A DNA stretch of 54,041 nucleotides from Actinomycetota bacterium. Lineage in GTDB: Bacteria > Actinomycetota > Geothermincolia > Fen-727 > Anoxymicrobiaceae. The position numbers and the translations under genes are program-made. The DNA lies in the NCBI GenBank assembly GCA_018896525.1, contig JAHIMR010000090.1, positions 1-54,041 on the forward strand, read 5' to 3'. Each line of letters begins with the position of its first letter. Position 1 is the stretch's first letter. Shown piece by piece: positions 1-8,179 of the stretch. The notes below the pieces were generated by a model. The model made no database searches, was not told the DNA's origin, and saw only the letters and a program-made list of their open reading frames with translations.

Positions 1-146
1 ATACGGTTGCTCGCCGTCAGTTCGACGGAGAGGGTAAATGGACGTGGAGGCGACGTAAGACCTATCGGTGTCGATAGGCGGACGCCAGAGAAGCGTCAAT
101 CAGAAGAAGTGGCATAGAATGCCATATTCTGAGGAACGGCTTTTTT
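1..146 (+). ncRNA. 3' portion of an unassigned structured RNA with terminator-like end
   Basis: Several helices can be read directly: CCGTC 14-18 with GACGG 24-28; GACG 41-44 with CGTC 94-97; GGCG 49-52 with CGCC 83-86; CCTATCG 61-67 with CGATAGG 72-78 closed by a GTGT loop; and TCAGAA/TTCTGA (100-105/127-132) enclosing TGGCAT/ATGCCA (110-115/119-124). A run of six T follows at 141-146, preceded by AACGGC, which could close a long-range helix with sequence left of the window. No open reading frame fits. It could be a free-standing ncRNA or a leader of the radical SAM gene at 235. I cannot assign an Rfam family; it does not match tmRNA, RNase P or SRP motifs that I know. Confidence 0.4.
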
Positions 147-234
147 CTTTCCAGTTGCCTGATCCCCTGGATTCCAGGTTGCCAAAGGCGTTACTATCCC
201 ATTGTTCTAAAAAGGAAACACGTTTGGAGAAACC

Positions 235-1719
235 GTGAAAGTCCTTCTTATCTCAGACTCGGCCGCGCTCGGCCTCATGGAGACGCGTCCCGAACCCGCA
301 TGGCGGGTGAAGCTCGCAACGCTGCGGAACAAGGACCTGCTGGCCCCGGATTACGGCGCCATGCATGTGGTGGCGAGTCTCAAGGCAGCGGGCCGCGAGG
401 TGCGGGTCATCAACCTTGTCGCCGACGTTCATAACAAGTTCGAGCTTTTCCACGAGCCCAACACGGACCCCGAGGCGATCTCCGGTTCACGGATAGGGGA
501 AAGCGCGGCGGCGCGAAGGTCCCGTGAGTACCTCATCGAGACGCTCAGAGATTACCAGCCCGACGTGGTGCTCATCACCCTGTCCATCTATAACCTGGCG
601 CTGTACAGCCGCAGGCTTCTCGGCGAGATAACGAGCGAGTGCTCCAACTGCCGTTTAGTGACCGGCGGCATCTACTCTACGTTTCATCCCCATGAGATAC
701 TGTCCGACGGCCACGCCGACGTTGTGATACGGGGTGAGGGTGAGATTACCTGCGCTGAGTTGCTCGACAGGATGGAATCCGGCGCCGGGTTGGAAGGCCT
801 CCCCGGCATAAGCTTCCGGGAAGGCGCCTCTATCCTGCACAACCCGGAACGCGCCCGCATCTCCGATTTGGACTCCCTGCCGCACCCCTACACGGTCTCG
901 GACGAGTTCAACGTGAAGACCCGTTTCGAGATACTCTCCCGTCTGAACCCGGACGGTGATTACATACCGGGCGCGGGGTTCCTTACCTCCCGCGGTTGCC
1001 CGGAGGAGTGCACGTTCTGCCTGGACCCCGCCATCAACCACAGGAGGGTCCGTTTTCACTCCCCGGAGTACGTGCGCGAAGTCCTGGATTACTGCTCGGA
1101 ACAGTTCCCGGGAGGCGCCGGCTCTTTCTTCTTCGGCGACGCCACGTTCACCATGAACCGGAAGCGCCTGGCTCGTTTGCTGGGTCTTCTGGATGGCCTT
1201 CCCTACTCCTACCAGATACAGACCCGCGCCGACTTCCTCACCCGGGCGACGGTCGACATCCTCAAGGACTCCGGCTTCACCACGGTGGCAATCGGGGCTG
1301 AGTCGTTCAACCAGGAAGTGCTGCGGGATGTAGCCAGGAAGCGTCTCGATGTGTCGACGATTCTTGACGCGGCCCGCTATGTCAAGCGCTCCGGGATGAA
1401 CCCGGTCCTGACCTTTATCGTGGGACTACCGGGTGAAACCCGCCGGAGTATCGAGCGTACTGTTGACATACTGAAGGAAAACAAGCTTTACACCGCGACG
1501 TTCTTCCCCCTGGTCGTTTTCAAGGGAACCGCCCTCTTCGATGTCTTCACCGAGTCGGTCTCCGGTAAGGACATGGAGGCCACGCGGCTGAACCCGTACA
1601 GCGAGGAGTATCTCTTCACCAGCGACGAGTTCCCCACGGTTGCCGAACTCACCGACTTCACCAGAGATATTAACGAGTCTGTTATGGACGCCCGGGCGGC
1701 CGCCGCCAGTATGGGATAA
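235..1719 (+). CDS. B12-binding-domain radical SAM protein
   Basis: 494 residues from a GTG start with GGAGA spaced just upstream (the stretch TTGGAGAAACC precedes it). The N-terminal ~190 residues look like a cobalamin-binding Rossmann domain. The radical SAM core follows, with the cluster motif C255-x3-C259-x2-C262 in SRGCPEECTFC and later SAM-domain features (GAESF, a GLPGET-type strand near the end of the barrel). Family members bind a 4Fe-4S cluster, SAM and often cobalamin, and carry out methylations or other radical chemistry on lipids, cofactors or peptides. No substrate can be inferred because the neighbours (a zinc-finger membrane protein and a PHP protein) form no recognisable pathway. 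No truncation is apparent. Confidence 0.88.
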   Translation: MKVLLISDSAALGLMETRPEPAWRVKLATLRNKDLLAPDYGAMHVVASLKAAGREVRVINLVADVHNKFELFHEPNTDPEAISGSRIGESAAARRSREYLIETLRDYQPDVVLITLSIYNLALYSRRLLGEITSECSNCRLVTGGIYSTFHPHEILSDGHADVVIRGEGEITCAELLDRMESGAGLEGLPGISFREGASILHNPERARISDLDSLPHPYTVSDEFNVKTRFEILSRLNPDGDYIPGAGFLTSRGCPEECTFCLDPAINHRRVRFHSPEYVREVLDYCSEQFPGGAGSFFFGDATFTMNRKRLARLLGLLDGLPYSYQIQTRADFLTRATVDILKDSGFTTVAIGAESFNQEVLRDVARKRLDVSTILDAARYVKRSGMNPVLTFIVGLPGETRRSIERTVDILKENKLYTATFFPLVVFKGTALFDVFTESVSGKDMEATRLNPYSEEYLFTSDEFPTVAELTDFTRDINESVMDARAAAASMG

Positions 1720-1792
1720 ACGCCTGATCAAGGTTATAATTGACGAGAGAACAGTGCCCGTGAATCACGCGGATCACCCGGGAGGCGGTACT

Positions 1793-2773
1793 GTGAACGA
1801 ACGGTCAAAGAGCTGGCGGGGATGTTACCGCCATCCAAGGAAACCCGCAATAAGGGACTGCTCGTGCTGCGGACGGCCAATCTGCAATGAGTGCGGGACC
1901 GAGAGCGGAGACCCCACGCTCTGCGCGCCGTGTAAAGAGTCACTGTCCCCGGTGAAAGATAAACCTGCCGCCAAGGAGCGATTCGAGCCTCTCCAGCGGC
2001 CCGCCGCCGACCGGGACGCCAAGGTTATTGTGACCGAAATAACGGTTTTCGATGACGGCGAGGTCCGCACTCCCAAGGGGCAAGTCTCCCGGGAAGAGAA
2101 AGAGGACAAACTGGAACCCATTGCGGTCAGTCAGGAAGCCACGGAAGATTCCGGGAAAGGACCGGGCCGGCGAGTACCACAGGCATCCCCCGTCAGCGAC
2201 CGCGGGCTGGAAAAGAGCCTGGAGGAGGCGGCAACGGCCAGGCCACCCGGAAGGGCCCCTGGCGGTAATGGCCTCTCCACCACCGCGGGCAAGGCCGAGC
2301 AACCCGACAACCTTTCAGGCAATATATCCAGACAGTTGTTGGATGGCCTGCTGTACGCGCTGGTTGCAGGCGTTGCGGTGTTCTCCGTCTGGCTTCTGCT
2401 GGCGATCATCGCAGGGCAGTGGAGCAACCGGTTCGCAATCGTGACCTGTTCAATGATAGTGCCGTGGGTGCTCTTCAGGGGCACTACCATGAGGAAACAC
2501 CAGTACGTGAGGGTGTGTTCAACACCCCCCCATCCGATATGGATCTCAATCCTATCAGTCGCTATCATCGCCGTTATCACACCACCGGCTGAGCTCCTCG
2601 CGTACGGGGTCCTTTGCAGGTCAGACGCGCAGTTGCGGTTCTCCGGCTTTATGAAACAGTACTTCCAAACGGCGGATTGGATAATTCTCCTTGTTGGCCT
2701 GTCACTCGCCTTTCTTCTCCCGTTCTTGCTCAAGGCAAGCGAGAATAGGAACATGCCTTCTATAAGGAAATGA
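1793..2773 (+). CDS. B-box-type zinc-finger membrane protein of unknown function
   Basis: 326 residues from GTG 1793, chosen because GGAGGCGG (1781-1788) lies just upstream; the open frame extends further 5' without a better site. The N-terminus has a compact Cys/His cluster (C-Y-R-H-P, then C-S-C-C and C-N-E-C, then C-A-P-C) like the B-box zinc finger fused to many bacterial membrane proteins. Residues ~55-170 are charged and Pro/Gly-rich, probably disordered. The C-terminal half has about four hydrophobic segments, suggesting an integral membrane domain with a cytoplasmic zinc module. It lies 73 nt after the radical SAM gene on the same strand. Membership of the zinc-finger class is visible; the role is unknown. 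Confidence 0.75.
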   Translation: MNERSKSWRGCYRHPRKPAIRDCSCCGRPICNECGTESGDPTLCAPCKESLSPVKDKPAAKERFEPLQRPAADRDAKVIVTEITVFDDGEVRTPKGQVSREEKEDKLEPIAVSQEATEDSGKGPGRRVPQASPVSDRGLEKSLEEAATARPPGRAPGGNGLSTTAGKAEQPDNLSGNISRQLLDGLLYALVAGVAVFSVWLLLAIIAGQWSNRFAIVTCSMIVPWVLFRGTTMRKHQYVRVCSTPPHPIWISILSVAIIAVITPPAELLAYGVLCRSDAQLRFSGFMKQYFQTADWIILLVGLSLAFLLPFLLKASENRNMPSIRK

Positions 2774-2800
2774 TCGAGTAGGGCCGTCGGTCGCCGAGCG

Positions 2801-2969
2801 CTAGTGTTCCGTCCCATGGGTAGCTTTACGCACCGAGAGCGTCGATGCGCCACTCCGGCAAGGCGCGTGACCGAGGCTGTACTCACGTAGTACGCCGAGG
2901 GAACGGAACGCAGCCGGTGTGGATGCAGCGGCGTTCGAATGCCAAGATATCTGTGGGACGGAGCACTAG
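2801..2969 (+). repeat. Family A dispersed structured repeat, copy 1
   Basis: About 169 bp bounded by an inverted repeat: 2801-2819 (CTAGTGTTCCGTCCCATGG) and 2951-2969, whose complement reads CTAGTGCTCCGTCCCACAG. The interior is shared with copies at 15585-15700 (reverse, truncated), 19880-20047 and 40404-40565. Shared blocks are GCACCGAGAGCGTCG, CTCCGGCAAGGCGCG, a GTAC...GTAC hairpin, CGAGGGA-CGGAACGC and GGCGTTCGAATGCC. It carries no ORF. The right terminus supplies the stop codon of the PHP gene (2966-2968). Confidence 0.85.
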
Positions 2970-3658
2970 GTAGCGGCGTCCCCCGCCCTCCTCTTCCGCC
3001 GGATCCTGAACCGCGTATAGGCGGATGCGAACGGGGAGTACATCTTTCCCGAGATGCGGCCACCGGGCAGTTTCTCCATGAGGTCCCCGGGTCCGGAAAA
3101 ATCCTCCATCTCCACGAACGCGGCGCCCAGGTGGGTGGGTTCGTGCGCGTCACTTCCCGCCGCGGGGGTCAGCGGGTGTCTCTCCAGGAAACGCCTGGCG
3201 AGTGTGTTCGCCAGCGGGAGCCTGGGCTTGCCGTTGAACTCCTCCACGATATCGATCAGCCCTGACAGCTCGATCAGTTCAGACGCCTTCAGCCTCTTGA
3301 GCTTGAGCAGGTCGAAAGGATGGGGAACGTACACCAGGCCCCCTTGCTCCTTAATGAGCTCCATCGTCTCTCGAGGAGGCCGGTGGTCGGGGACCCACCG
3401 GCTAAGGAACAGGCCGCATATCTCACCCTTGGTGGTCCGAACCTCCTCGCCTACCAGCACCCGCGGCGCCCATTCGCCCCGGGAGAGCAACTCCTCGCTC
3501 CTGGCGGCGAGCTCGAACGCTCCCTCTGTCACGTCATGGTCCATGATGGCCACCACGTCAATGCCTTTCTCGCGACAGCCGTCCCGGAGGTCCTGGAAGG
3601 TTATCACCGAGTCCGGCGAGTAGACGGTGTGTACGTGGAAATCAACTTTGATTTTCAT
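2966..3658 (-). CDS. PHP-domain metal-dependent phosphoesterase
   Basis: 230 residues. The PHP signature is clear: D-F-H-V-H at residues 6-10, a second motif M-D-H-D near 40, GEEV near 70, H-P-F near 113 and the late S-D-A-H. These residues bind the two or three metal ions of the fold. Single-domain PHP proteins hydrolyse phosphomonoesters or nucleotides; the substrate cannot be told from sequence. The last residues (RIRRKRRAGDAAT) and the stop codon run into the terminal inverted repeat of the family A element at 2801-2969, so the native C-terminus may have been altered by that insertion. Transcribed leftward, convergent with the zinc-finger gene. Confidence 0.85.
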   Translation of the reverse strand: MKIKVDFHVHTVYSPDSVITFQDLRDGCREKGIDVVAIMDHDVTEGAFELAARSEELLSRGEWAPRVLVGEEVRTTKGEICGLFLSRWVPDHRPPRETMELIKEQGGLVYVPHPFDLLKLKRLKASELIELSGLIDIVEEFNGKPRLPLANTLARRFLERHPLTPAAGSDAHEPTHLGAAFVEMEDFSGPGDLMEKLPGGRISGKMYSPFASAYTRFRIRRKRRAGDAAT

Positions 3659-3715
3659 GCGTTCATCGTATCATTAACAGGGCTAGCCCCTGGGCTGGCG
3701 GGTGTTGTCTCACCG

Positions 3716-3795
3716 ATTATTATGCGCCAGTGGTGCCTGGCACCATTGGCGCGTTTTGTGGCTTCTACTTATTGGCGAGGGAGGGGTCCCGCCCT
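3716..3795. repeat. Family C palindrome, copy 1, within the 3659-3995 gap
   Basis: 3724-3752 forms GCGCCA-g-TGGTGCC-t-GGCACCA-t-TGGCGC, an almost perfect inverted repeat followed by TTTTGTGGCTTCTACTTATTGGCGAGGGAGGGGTC. The same centre and right flank recur at 16966-17042. The rest of the 337-nt gap (3796-3995) has no gene. It contains a GTGTGACCGCC motif (also seen as GTGTAACCGCC near 11181 and GTGACCGCC near 36907) and two copies of CTGACCCCA. The palindrome may act as a terminator between the PHP promoter region and the end of purQ. Confidence 0.7.
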
Positions 3796-3995
3796 GGGGC
3801 TGTTGCATAATAGACGTCGGCTTGGGTGGATGTTGCAACGGCACCAGCCGGGGGGTGGCGTTCCTTGTGTGACCGCCGATTGTGTGACGTGGGGGGTCAG
3901 GCATTCTCGCCATAACGTTTATTGTCAGCCATCGATCTAATGCACTGACCCCATCTGTTGGCTTCGCTTAAAGGCGCTGACCCCACCGGGTGGCC

Positions 3996-4706
3996 TTATA
4001 GAATGGTGGGGACCTCCACGCCGCAATGGTCAAGCAGTGACCGCCAGATGACCAGGCCGTCGGTTGAACCCAGTTCCGCCTCGGACGCCCTCTCGGGGTG
4101 AGGCATCAAACCGAGCACGTTGCCCTCCCGGTTGCAGACCCCGGCGATGTTCTCGGTGGCTCCGTTGGGGTTGAACTCGCCTGAAACCGAGCTCGCGGGG
4201 GAGCAGTAGCGGAAGACCACCTGGCCTCGCAGCTTCATCTCCTCCAATGTCTGGTACGGCACCTGGTAGTTGCCCTCGTTGTGGGCGATGGGGATCCTGA
4301 GGACCTGGTGCTCGTAAGCGCCGCATGTCCAGGGGGTACTGGTGGTTTCGACCCTTATATCGACAAAACGGCATATGAACTTCAGGCCCGTGTTCCTCAT
4401 CATCGCACCCGGCAGCAGGCCCGCCTCCAACAGTATCTGGAAGCCGTTGCAGATGCCGATGACCATGCCTCCATCGGCCGCGAACCGCTCCACCGATTTC
4501 ATCACCGGGGAGAAATGGGCCACCGCGCCGGTCCTGAGATAGTCGCCGTAGGAAAAGCCACCGGGCAACAGTATGCAATCGAAACCGGAGAGGTCCGTGC
4601 TCTGGTGCCAGACGTACTTAACATCCTGGTTCAGGACCTCGCCGAGGACGTAGAAGCAATCGTGGTCGCAGTTGGACCCCGGGAAGATTACAACACCGAA
4701 CCTCAT
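3996..4706 (-). CDS. purQ: Phosphoribosylformylglycinamidine synthase subunit PurQ
   Basis: 236 residues, class I glutamine amidotransferase that supplies ammonia to PurL in the fourth step of purine synthesis. It opens with [17 protein letters not shown]. The nucleophile lies in [18 protein letters not shown], and the His/Glu of the triad in [10 protein letters not shown] near the C-terminus. Length and start are typical. Its ATG overlaps the purS stop by one base (TGATG), so the two are translationally coupled, as expected for subunits of one complex. purL, the third component, would normally follow but is absent; downstream is the repeat-rich gap 3659-3995. Confidence 0.97.
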   Translation of the reverse strand: MRFGVVIFPGSNCDHDCFYVLGEVLNQDVKYVWHQSTDLSGFDCILLPGGFSYGDYLRTGAVAHFSPVMKSVERFAADGGMVIGICNGFQILLEAGLLPGAMMRNTGLKFICRFVDIRVETTSTPWTCGAYEHQVLRIPIAHNEGNYQVPYQTLEEMKLRGQVVFRYCSPASSVSGEFNPNGATENIAGVCNREGNVLGLMPHPERASEAELGSTDGLVIWRSLLDHCGVEVPTIL

Positions 4707-4957
4707 CAGACATCAACCTCCAGGTCGTAATCTTCTATTATCGGGTTCGCCAGGAGCTTCTCGCACATCTCGCCGAGCCTCTTCTCCAGCCCTTCTTTGT
4801 CTGTACCGGCAAGCTCCAGCTCCATGTACTTGCCCACCCTGAGATTCTCCACCTCATCGTACCCCAGGGATTTCAACGCGCGGAGAATCGTCTTCCCCTG
4901 TGGATCGAGTATCCCTTCCTTGTATGTTATGTATACTCTGGCACGTGCCAACTCCAC
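4706..4957 (-). CDS. purS: Phosphoribosylformylglycinamidine synthase subunit PurS
   Basis: 83 residues, the usual size of this small dimeric subunit that bridges PurQ and the small form of PurL. Family features include the start [20 protein letters not shown] followed by [17 protein letters not shown]. Its presence implies that the genome's PurL is the short, Gram-positive/archaeal type. The stop codon overlaps the purQ start; purB begins its 3' end 35 nt upstream in the same leftward operon. Confidence 0.95.
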   Translation of the reverse strand: MELARARVYITYKEGILDPQGKTILRALKSLGYDEVENLRVGKYMELELAGTDKEGLEKRLGEMCEKLLANPIIEDYDLEVDV

Positions 4958-4992
4958 TCCTCCCTCCAGTCAAAAGCCCCGGGTTTCTAAGT

Positions 4993-6300
4993 TCAGGGCT
5001 TCACCTTCAACCCCTCCAGCCGGGCGAAGATCTTGTCGGTCCGCTGCAGCGCCTCTCTGACATCGAAGCAGCCCTCGATCTCCTCGGGCGTGAGGTACCG
5101 CCCCACTTCCTTGTCGTGCAGCAGCCCCTGGTGGAAGCCTTCCTCGCCCCGGACCGCCCGCATCGCGTTCCTCTGCACCATCGTATACGCCTCCTGGCGG
5201 GTTACCCCCTTGCTAACAAGGGTCAGCAGGACTCTCTCTGAGAATATCAGGCCCTGTGTCAGCTCCAGGTTCTTCTCCATCTTCCAGGGGTAGACCACCA
5301 TTCCCTCCATGACCTCGATGAACTTGTTGGTAATGTAGTCGAGAAGGATGGTGCTGTCCGGAATTATCACCCGCTCGGCGGAGGAGTGGCTTATGTCACG
5401 CTCGTGCCATAACGCCACGTTCTCCAGCGCCACCTGGGAGTTGCCCCGGATAACGCGCGCCAGCCCGCATACGCGTTCGCAGATTATCGGGTTCCTCTTA
5501 TGGGGCATCGCCGAAGAACCGGTCTGGCCTTCGCGGAACGGCTCCTCCACCTCGGTGACCTCGGTCCTCTGGAGCCCCCTGATCTCTGTGGCGAACTTCT
5601 CCAGCGACGACGCCGCGATCGCCGCCGCGGCCATGTACTCCGCGTGGCGGTCCCTCTGGAGTATCTGGGTAGAGGCCTCAGCGGTCTTCAGCCCCAGCCG
5701 GTCACAGACGTACTTCTCCACGAACGGGTCGATGCTGGCGTAGGTGCCGACCGCCCCCGAGATCTTCCCGCAGCTGACCATATTCCGGGCCTTCATCAAT
5801 CGATCGAGGTTCCGGCGCGTCTCGAAAGCCCATACCGCGAGCTTCACGCCGAACGTCAGGGGCTCCGCGTGAACGCCGTGGGTCCTGCCGATCATCACCG
5901 TGTCGCGGTGCTCCAGCGCCTTGTTCTTCAGCATCCCCATCAGCCGGCTGGTACCTTCTATCAGTATCTCCGCCGCGTCGCGCATCTGGATGGCCAGGCC
6001 GGTATCCAGGATGTCGGAGGACGTCATGCCGAAGTGAAGGAACCTTGCTGCCTCCCCTATGTTCTCGGCCAGGTTCTCCAGGAACGCCACAACGTCGTGA
6101 TGGGTGCGCTGCTCGATTTCCTTTACCCTCTCGACGTCAAACCGCGCTTTCCGCTTGACTTCCACGAGGGCCTCCGGAGGCACCAGGCCCAGCTCGACCA
6201 TCGCCTCGCAGGCGAGTACCTCTATCTGCAACCAGTTCTGGAGCTTCGCCTCCTCGCTCCAGATCTCCTTCATCCCGGGCAGGCTGTAGCGGTCAATCAC
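4993..6300 (-). CDS. purB: Adenylosuccinate lyase
   Basis: 435 residues from a GTG start (MIDRYSLPGMKEIW). It cleaves SAICAR and adenylosuccinate with release of fumarate, so it serves both IMP synthesis and AMP formation. Fumarase/aspartase superfamily signatures are visible: the FGMTSSDILDTG segment, the GRTHGVHAEP segment with the active-site His, and the signature loop GSSAMPHKRNPI. Length is typical. Lies 32 nt downstream of purE and 35 nt upstream of purS in a six-gene pur operon. Confidence 0.97.
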   Translation of the reverse strand: MIDRYSLPGMKEIWSEEAKLQNWLQIEVLACEAMVELGLVPPEALVEVKRKARFDVERVKEIEQRTHHDVVAFLENLAENIGEAARFLHFGMTSSDILDTGLAIQMRDAAEILIEGTSRLMGMLKNKALEHRDTVMIGRTHGVHAEPLTFGVKLAVWAFETRRNLDRLMKARNMVSCGKISGAVGTYASIDPFVEKYVCDRLGLKTAEASTQILQRDRHAEYMAAAAIAASSLEKFATEIRGLQRTEVTEVEEPFREGQTGSSAMPHKRNPIICERVCGLARVIRGNSQVALENVALWHERDISHSSAERVIIPDSTILLDYITNKFIEVMEGMVVYPWKMEKNLELTQGLIFSERVLLTLVSKGVTRQEAYTMVQRNAMRAVRGEEGFHQGLLHDKEVGRYLTPEEIEGCFDVREALQRTDKIFARLEGLKVKP

Positions 6301-6332
6301 GGAGCATCACCTGCTTTCCTGTAAGTCGGGTT

Positions 6333-6791
6333 TTACGCCTCCGCCAACTCTCTCCTGTACTTAGCGTGCCTCTCGCGTATCTCCGGGTACTTAAGCGAGA
6401 GTATCCTTGCCGCCAGGACCGCCGCGTTCCCGGCGCCCCCTATCGCCACCGTGGCGACCGGTATTCCCGTAGGCATCTGGACAATGGAGAAAAGGGCGTC
6501 AATCCCGCCGGGCATTCCTGAGTCGATCGGGACCCCGATAACCGGCAGGTCGGTATAGGACGCGACAACCCCGGGCAGATGCGCGCTCATGCCGGCGCCC
6601 GCTATCACCACCTCGGCCCCTCTTTCCTCCGCGTCCCTCACCGCGGCGATGACCTTCCCGGGATTTCGGTGCGCGGAGGCCACCACCGTGTTCGAAGGCA
6701 AGCCCAACCTCTCGAGCATCTGCTCGCACTTGGCCATCACAGGCATGTCACTCTTGCTCCCGGTGATTACCAGGACCTTGATATCACCCAT
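6333..6791 (-). CDS. purE: N5-carboxyaminoimidazole ribonucleotide mutase
   Basis: 152 residues, class I PurE. It converts N5-CAIR to CAIR. Visible motifs are the N-terminal GSKSDMPVM, the ASAHRNP segment containing the catalytic His, and GAGMSAHLPGV. Class I PurE normally requires PurK to make N5-CAIR; purK is not in this window. Same-strand neighbours are purD (38 nt upstream) and purB (32 nt downstream). Confidence 0.96.
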   Translation of the reverse strand: MGDIKVLVITGSKSDMPVMAKCEQMLERLGLPSNTVVASAHRNPGKVIAAVRDAEERGAEVVIAGAGMSAHLPGVVASYTDLPVIGVPIDSGMPGGIDALFSIVQMPTGIPVATVAIGGAGNAAVLAARILSLKYPEIRERHAKYRRELAEA

Positions 6792-6829
6792 TACTCACCA
6801 CCCGTAAGTAGTACTGTTTACCCGCCCGG

Positions 6830-8104
6830 CTATCCGCGCCCGGCGGCACTGTACCCGATGTCAGTTCTATACTGCATCCCCTCGAAATCGATCATGTGCA
6901 CCGCCTGGTAGGCGAGGCCCCTGGCATTCTCGAAGTCCTTCCCCAGCGCCACCACGTTTAGTACCCTGCCGCCCGCTGTCACCAGCTTGCCGTCTTCCAG
7001 CCTGGTCCCGGCATGGAACACCTCGACGTTGGAATCCGACGAGGCGGCCCTCAGTCCGGTAATGGGTATGCCGGTTACGTACTTCCCGGGGTACCCCCCG
7101 GACGCCACCACCACGCACACGCAGTACTCGGGCAACCACTCCATCTCGCAGTCGGAAATGGTCCCGTCTATCGTCGCCAGCAATCCGGGGACCAGGTCGC
7201 TATCAAGCCGGGGGAGCACTGCCTGGATCTCCGGGTCGCCGAAGCGAACGTTGAACTCCAGCACCCTGGGGCCGTCCCCGGTCAGCATGATGCCGCCATA
7301 CAGAACGCCGCGGCATGGAGTCCCCTCCCCGGCCATCGCTTCAACCGTCGCCTCCATCACGCTCCTCTGGATACCCGCCTCGGTATCACCGTCGAGCAGG
7401 GGCACCGGCGAGTAGGCACCCATCCCCCCGGTATTGGGGCCTTCGTCCCCGTCATAAGCCCTCTTGTGGTCCTGCGACGGCACCATGTGGACGACGCCTT
7501 TCCCATCGGTGAGCGACAGTATCGAAACCTCCGGTCCCTCCAGGTACTCCTCCACCAGGACCCTGGACCCTGAATCACCGAACGCCCGCTTGACCATGCA
7601 CTCCGAGAGCGCCTCTACCGCGGCATCGGTGTCCTTCGCGATTATCACACCTTTGCCCGCGGCCAGCCCGTCCGCTTTCACCACCAGTGGCGCCGGGGTG
7701 CTCTCCACGTACTCCCTGGCGTCCTCAAACGACGTGAAAAGGCGTGCCCGCCCGGTGGGTATCCCGTGCTTTTCCATCAGGTCCTTGGCGAAGTGCTTAC
7801 TGCCCTCGATCCGGGCGGCGTCCGCTGACGGCCCGAAAACCTTCATTCCCCGGTCATTGAACTCGTCGACGATCCCCGCCACCAGTGGCGCCTCCGGACC
7901 AATCACGGTCAGGTCGATGCCATGCAGTGCCGCGATTCCGGTCAGTTCGCCGTCATTCCCCATGTCCGCCTCTACGCACTCGCCTATCTCCTGTGCGCCC
8001 CCATTGCCGGGCACGAACATAATATCCTCCACCAGCGGGCTCCGGGCCATCTTCCAGCCCAGCGCGTGCTCCCGGCCTCCGCCACCGACTATCATGACTC
8101 TCAT
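6830..8104 (-). CDS. purD: Phosphoribosylamine-glycine ligase
   Basis: 424 residues, full length. ATP-grasp enzyme that joins glycine to phosphoribosylamine, the second step of purine synthesis. It starts MRVMIVGGGGREHALGWK, with the ATP-grasp elements VVKADGLAAGKGVI, the DHKRAYDGDEGPNTGGMGAYSP loop region (a PurD hallmark) and EFNVRFGDPE near the metal site. Lies 75 nt downstream of purA and 38 nt upstream of purE. Confidence 0.97.
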   Translation of the reverse strand: MRVMIVGGGGREHALGWKMARSPLVEDIMFVPGNGGAQEIGECVEADMGNDGELTGIAALHGIDLTVIGPEAPLVAGIVDEFNDRGMKVFGPSADAARIEGSKHFAKDLMEKHGIPTGRARLFTSFEDAREYVESTPAPLVVKADGLAAGKGVIIAKDTDAAVEALSECMVKRAFGDSGSRVLVEEYLEGPEVSILSLTDGKGVVHMVPSQDHKRAYDGDEGPNTGGMGAYSPVPLLDGDTEAGIQRSVMEATVEAMAGEGTPCRGVLYGGIMLTGDGPRVLEFNVRFGDPEIQAVLPRLDSDLVPGLLATIDGTISDCEMEWLPEYCVCVVVASGGYPGKYVTGIPITGLRAASSDSNVEVFHAGTRLEDGKLVTAGGRVLNVVALGKDFENARGLAYQAVHMIDFEGMQYRTDIGYSAAGRG

Positions 8105-8179
8105 GTCATAAGCCCCCGGCTATCAGTTGTGTTCCGATACTATACCGCGTGGGGTTCGAAGACATCCCACTCTCGAGCT

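Noticed and set aside
2801-2969. tRNA or insertion sequence
   Set aside because: The T-arm-like GTTCGAAT lacks an acceptor stem, anticodon arm and CCA context, and no transposase frame is present.
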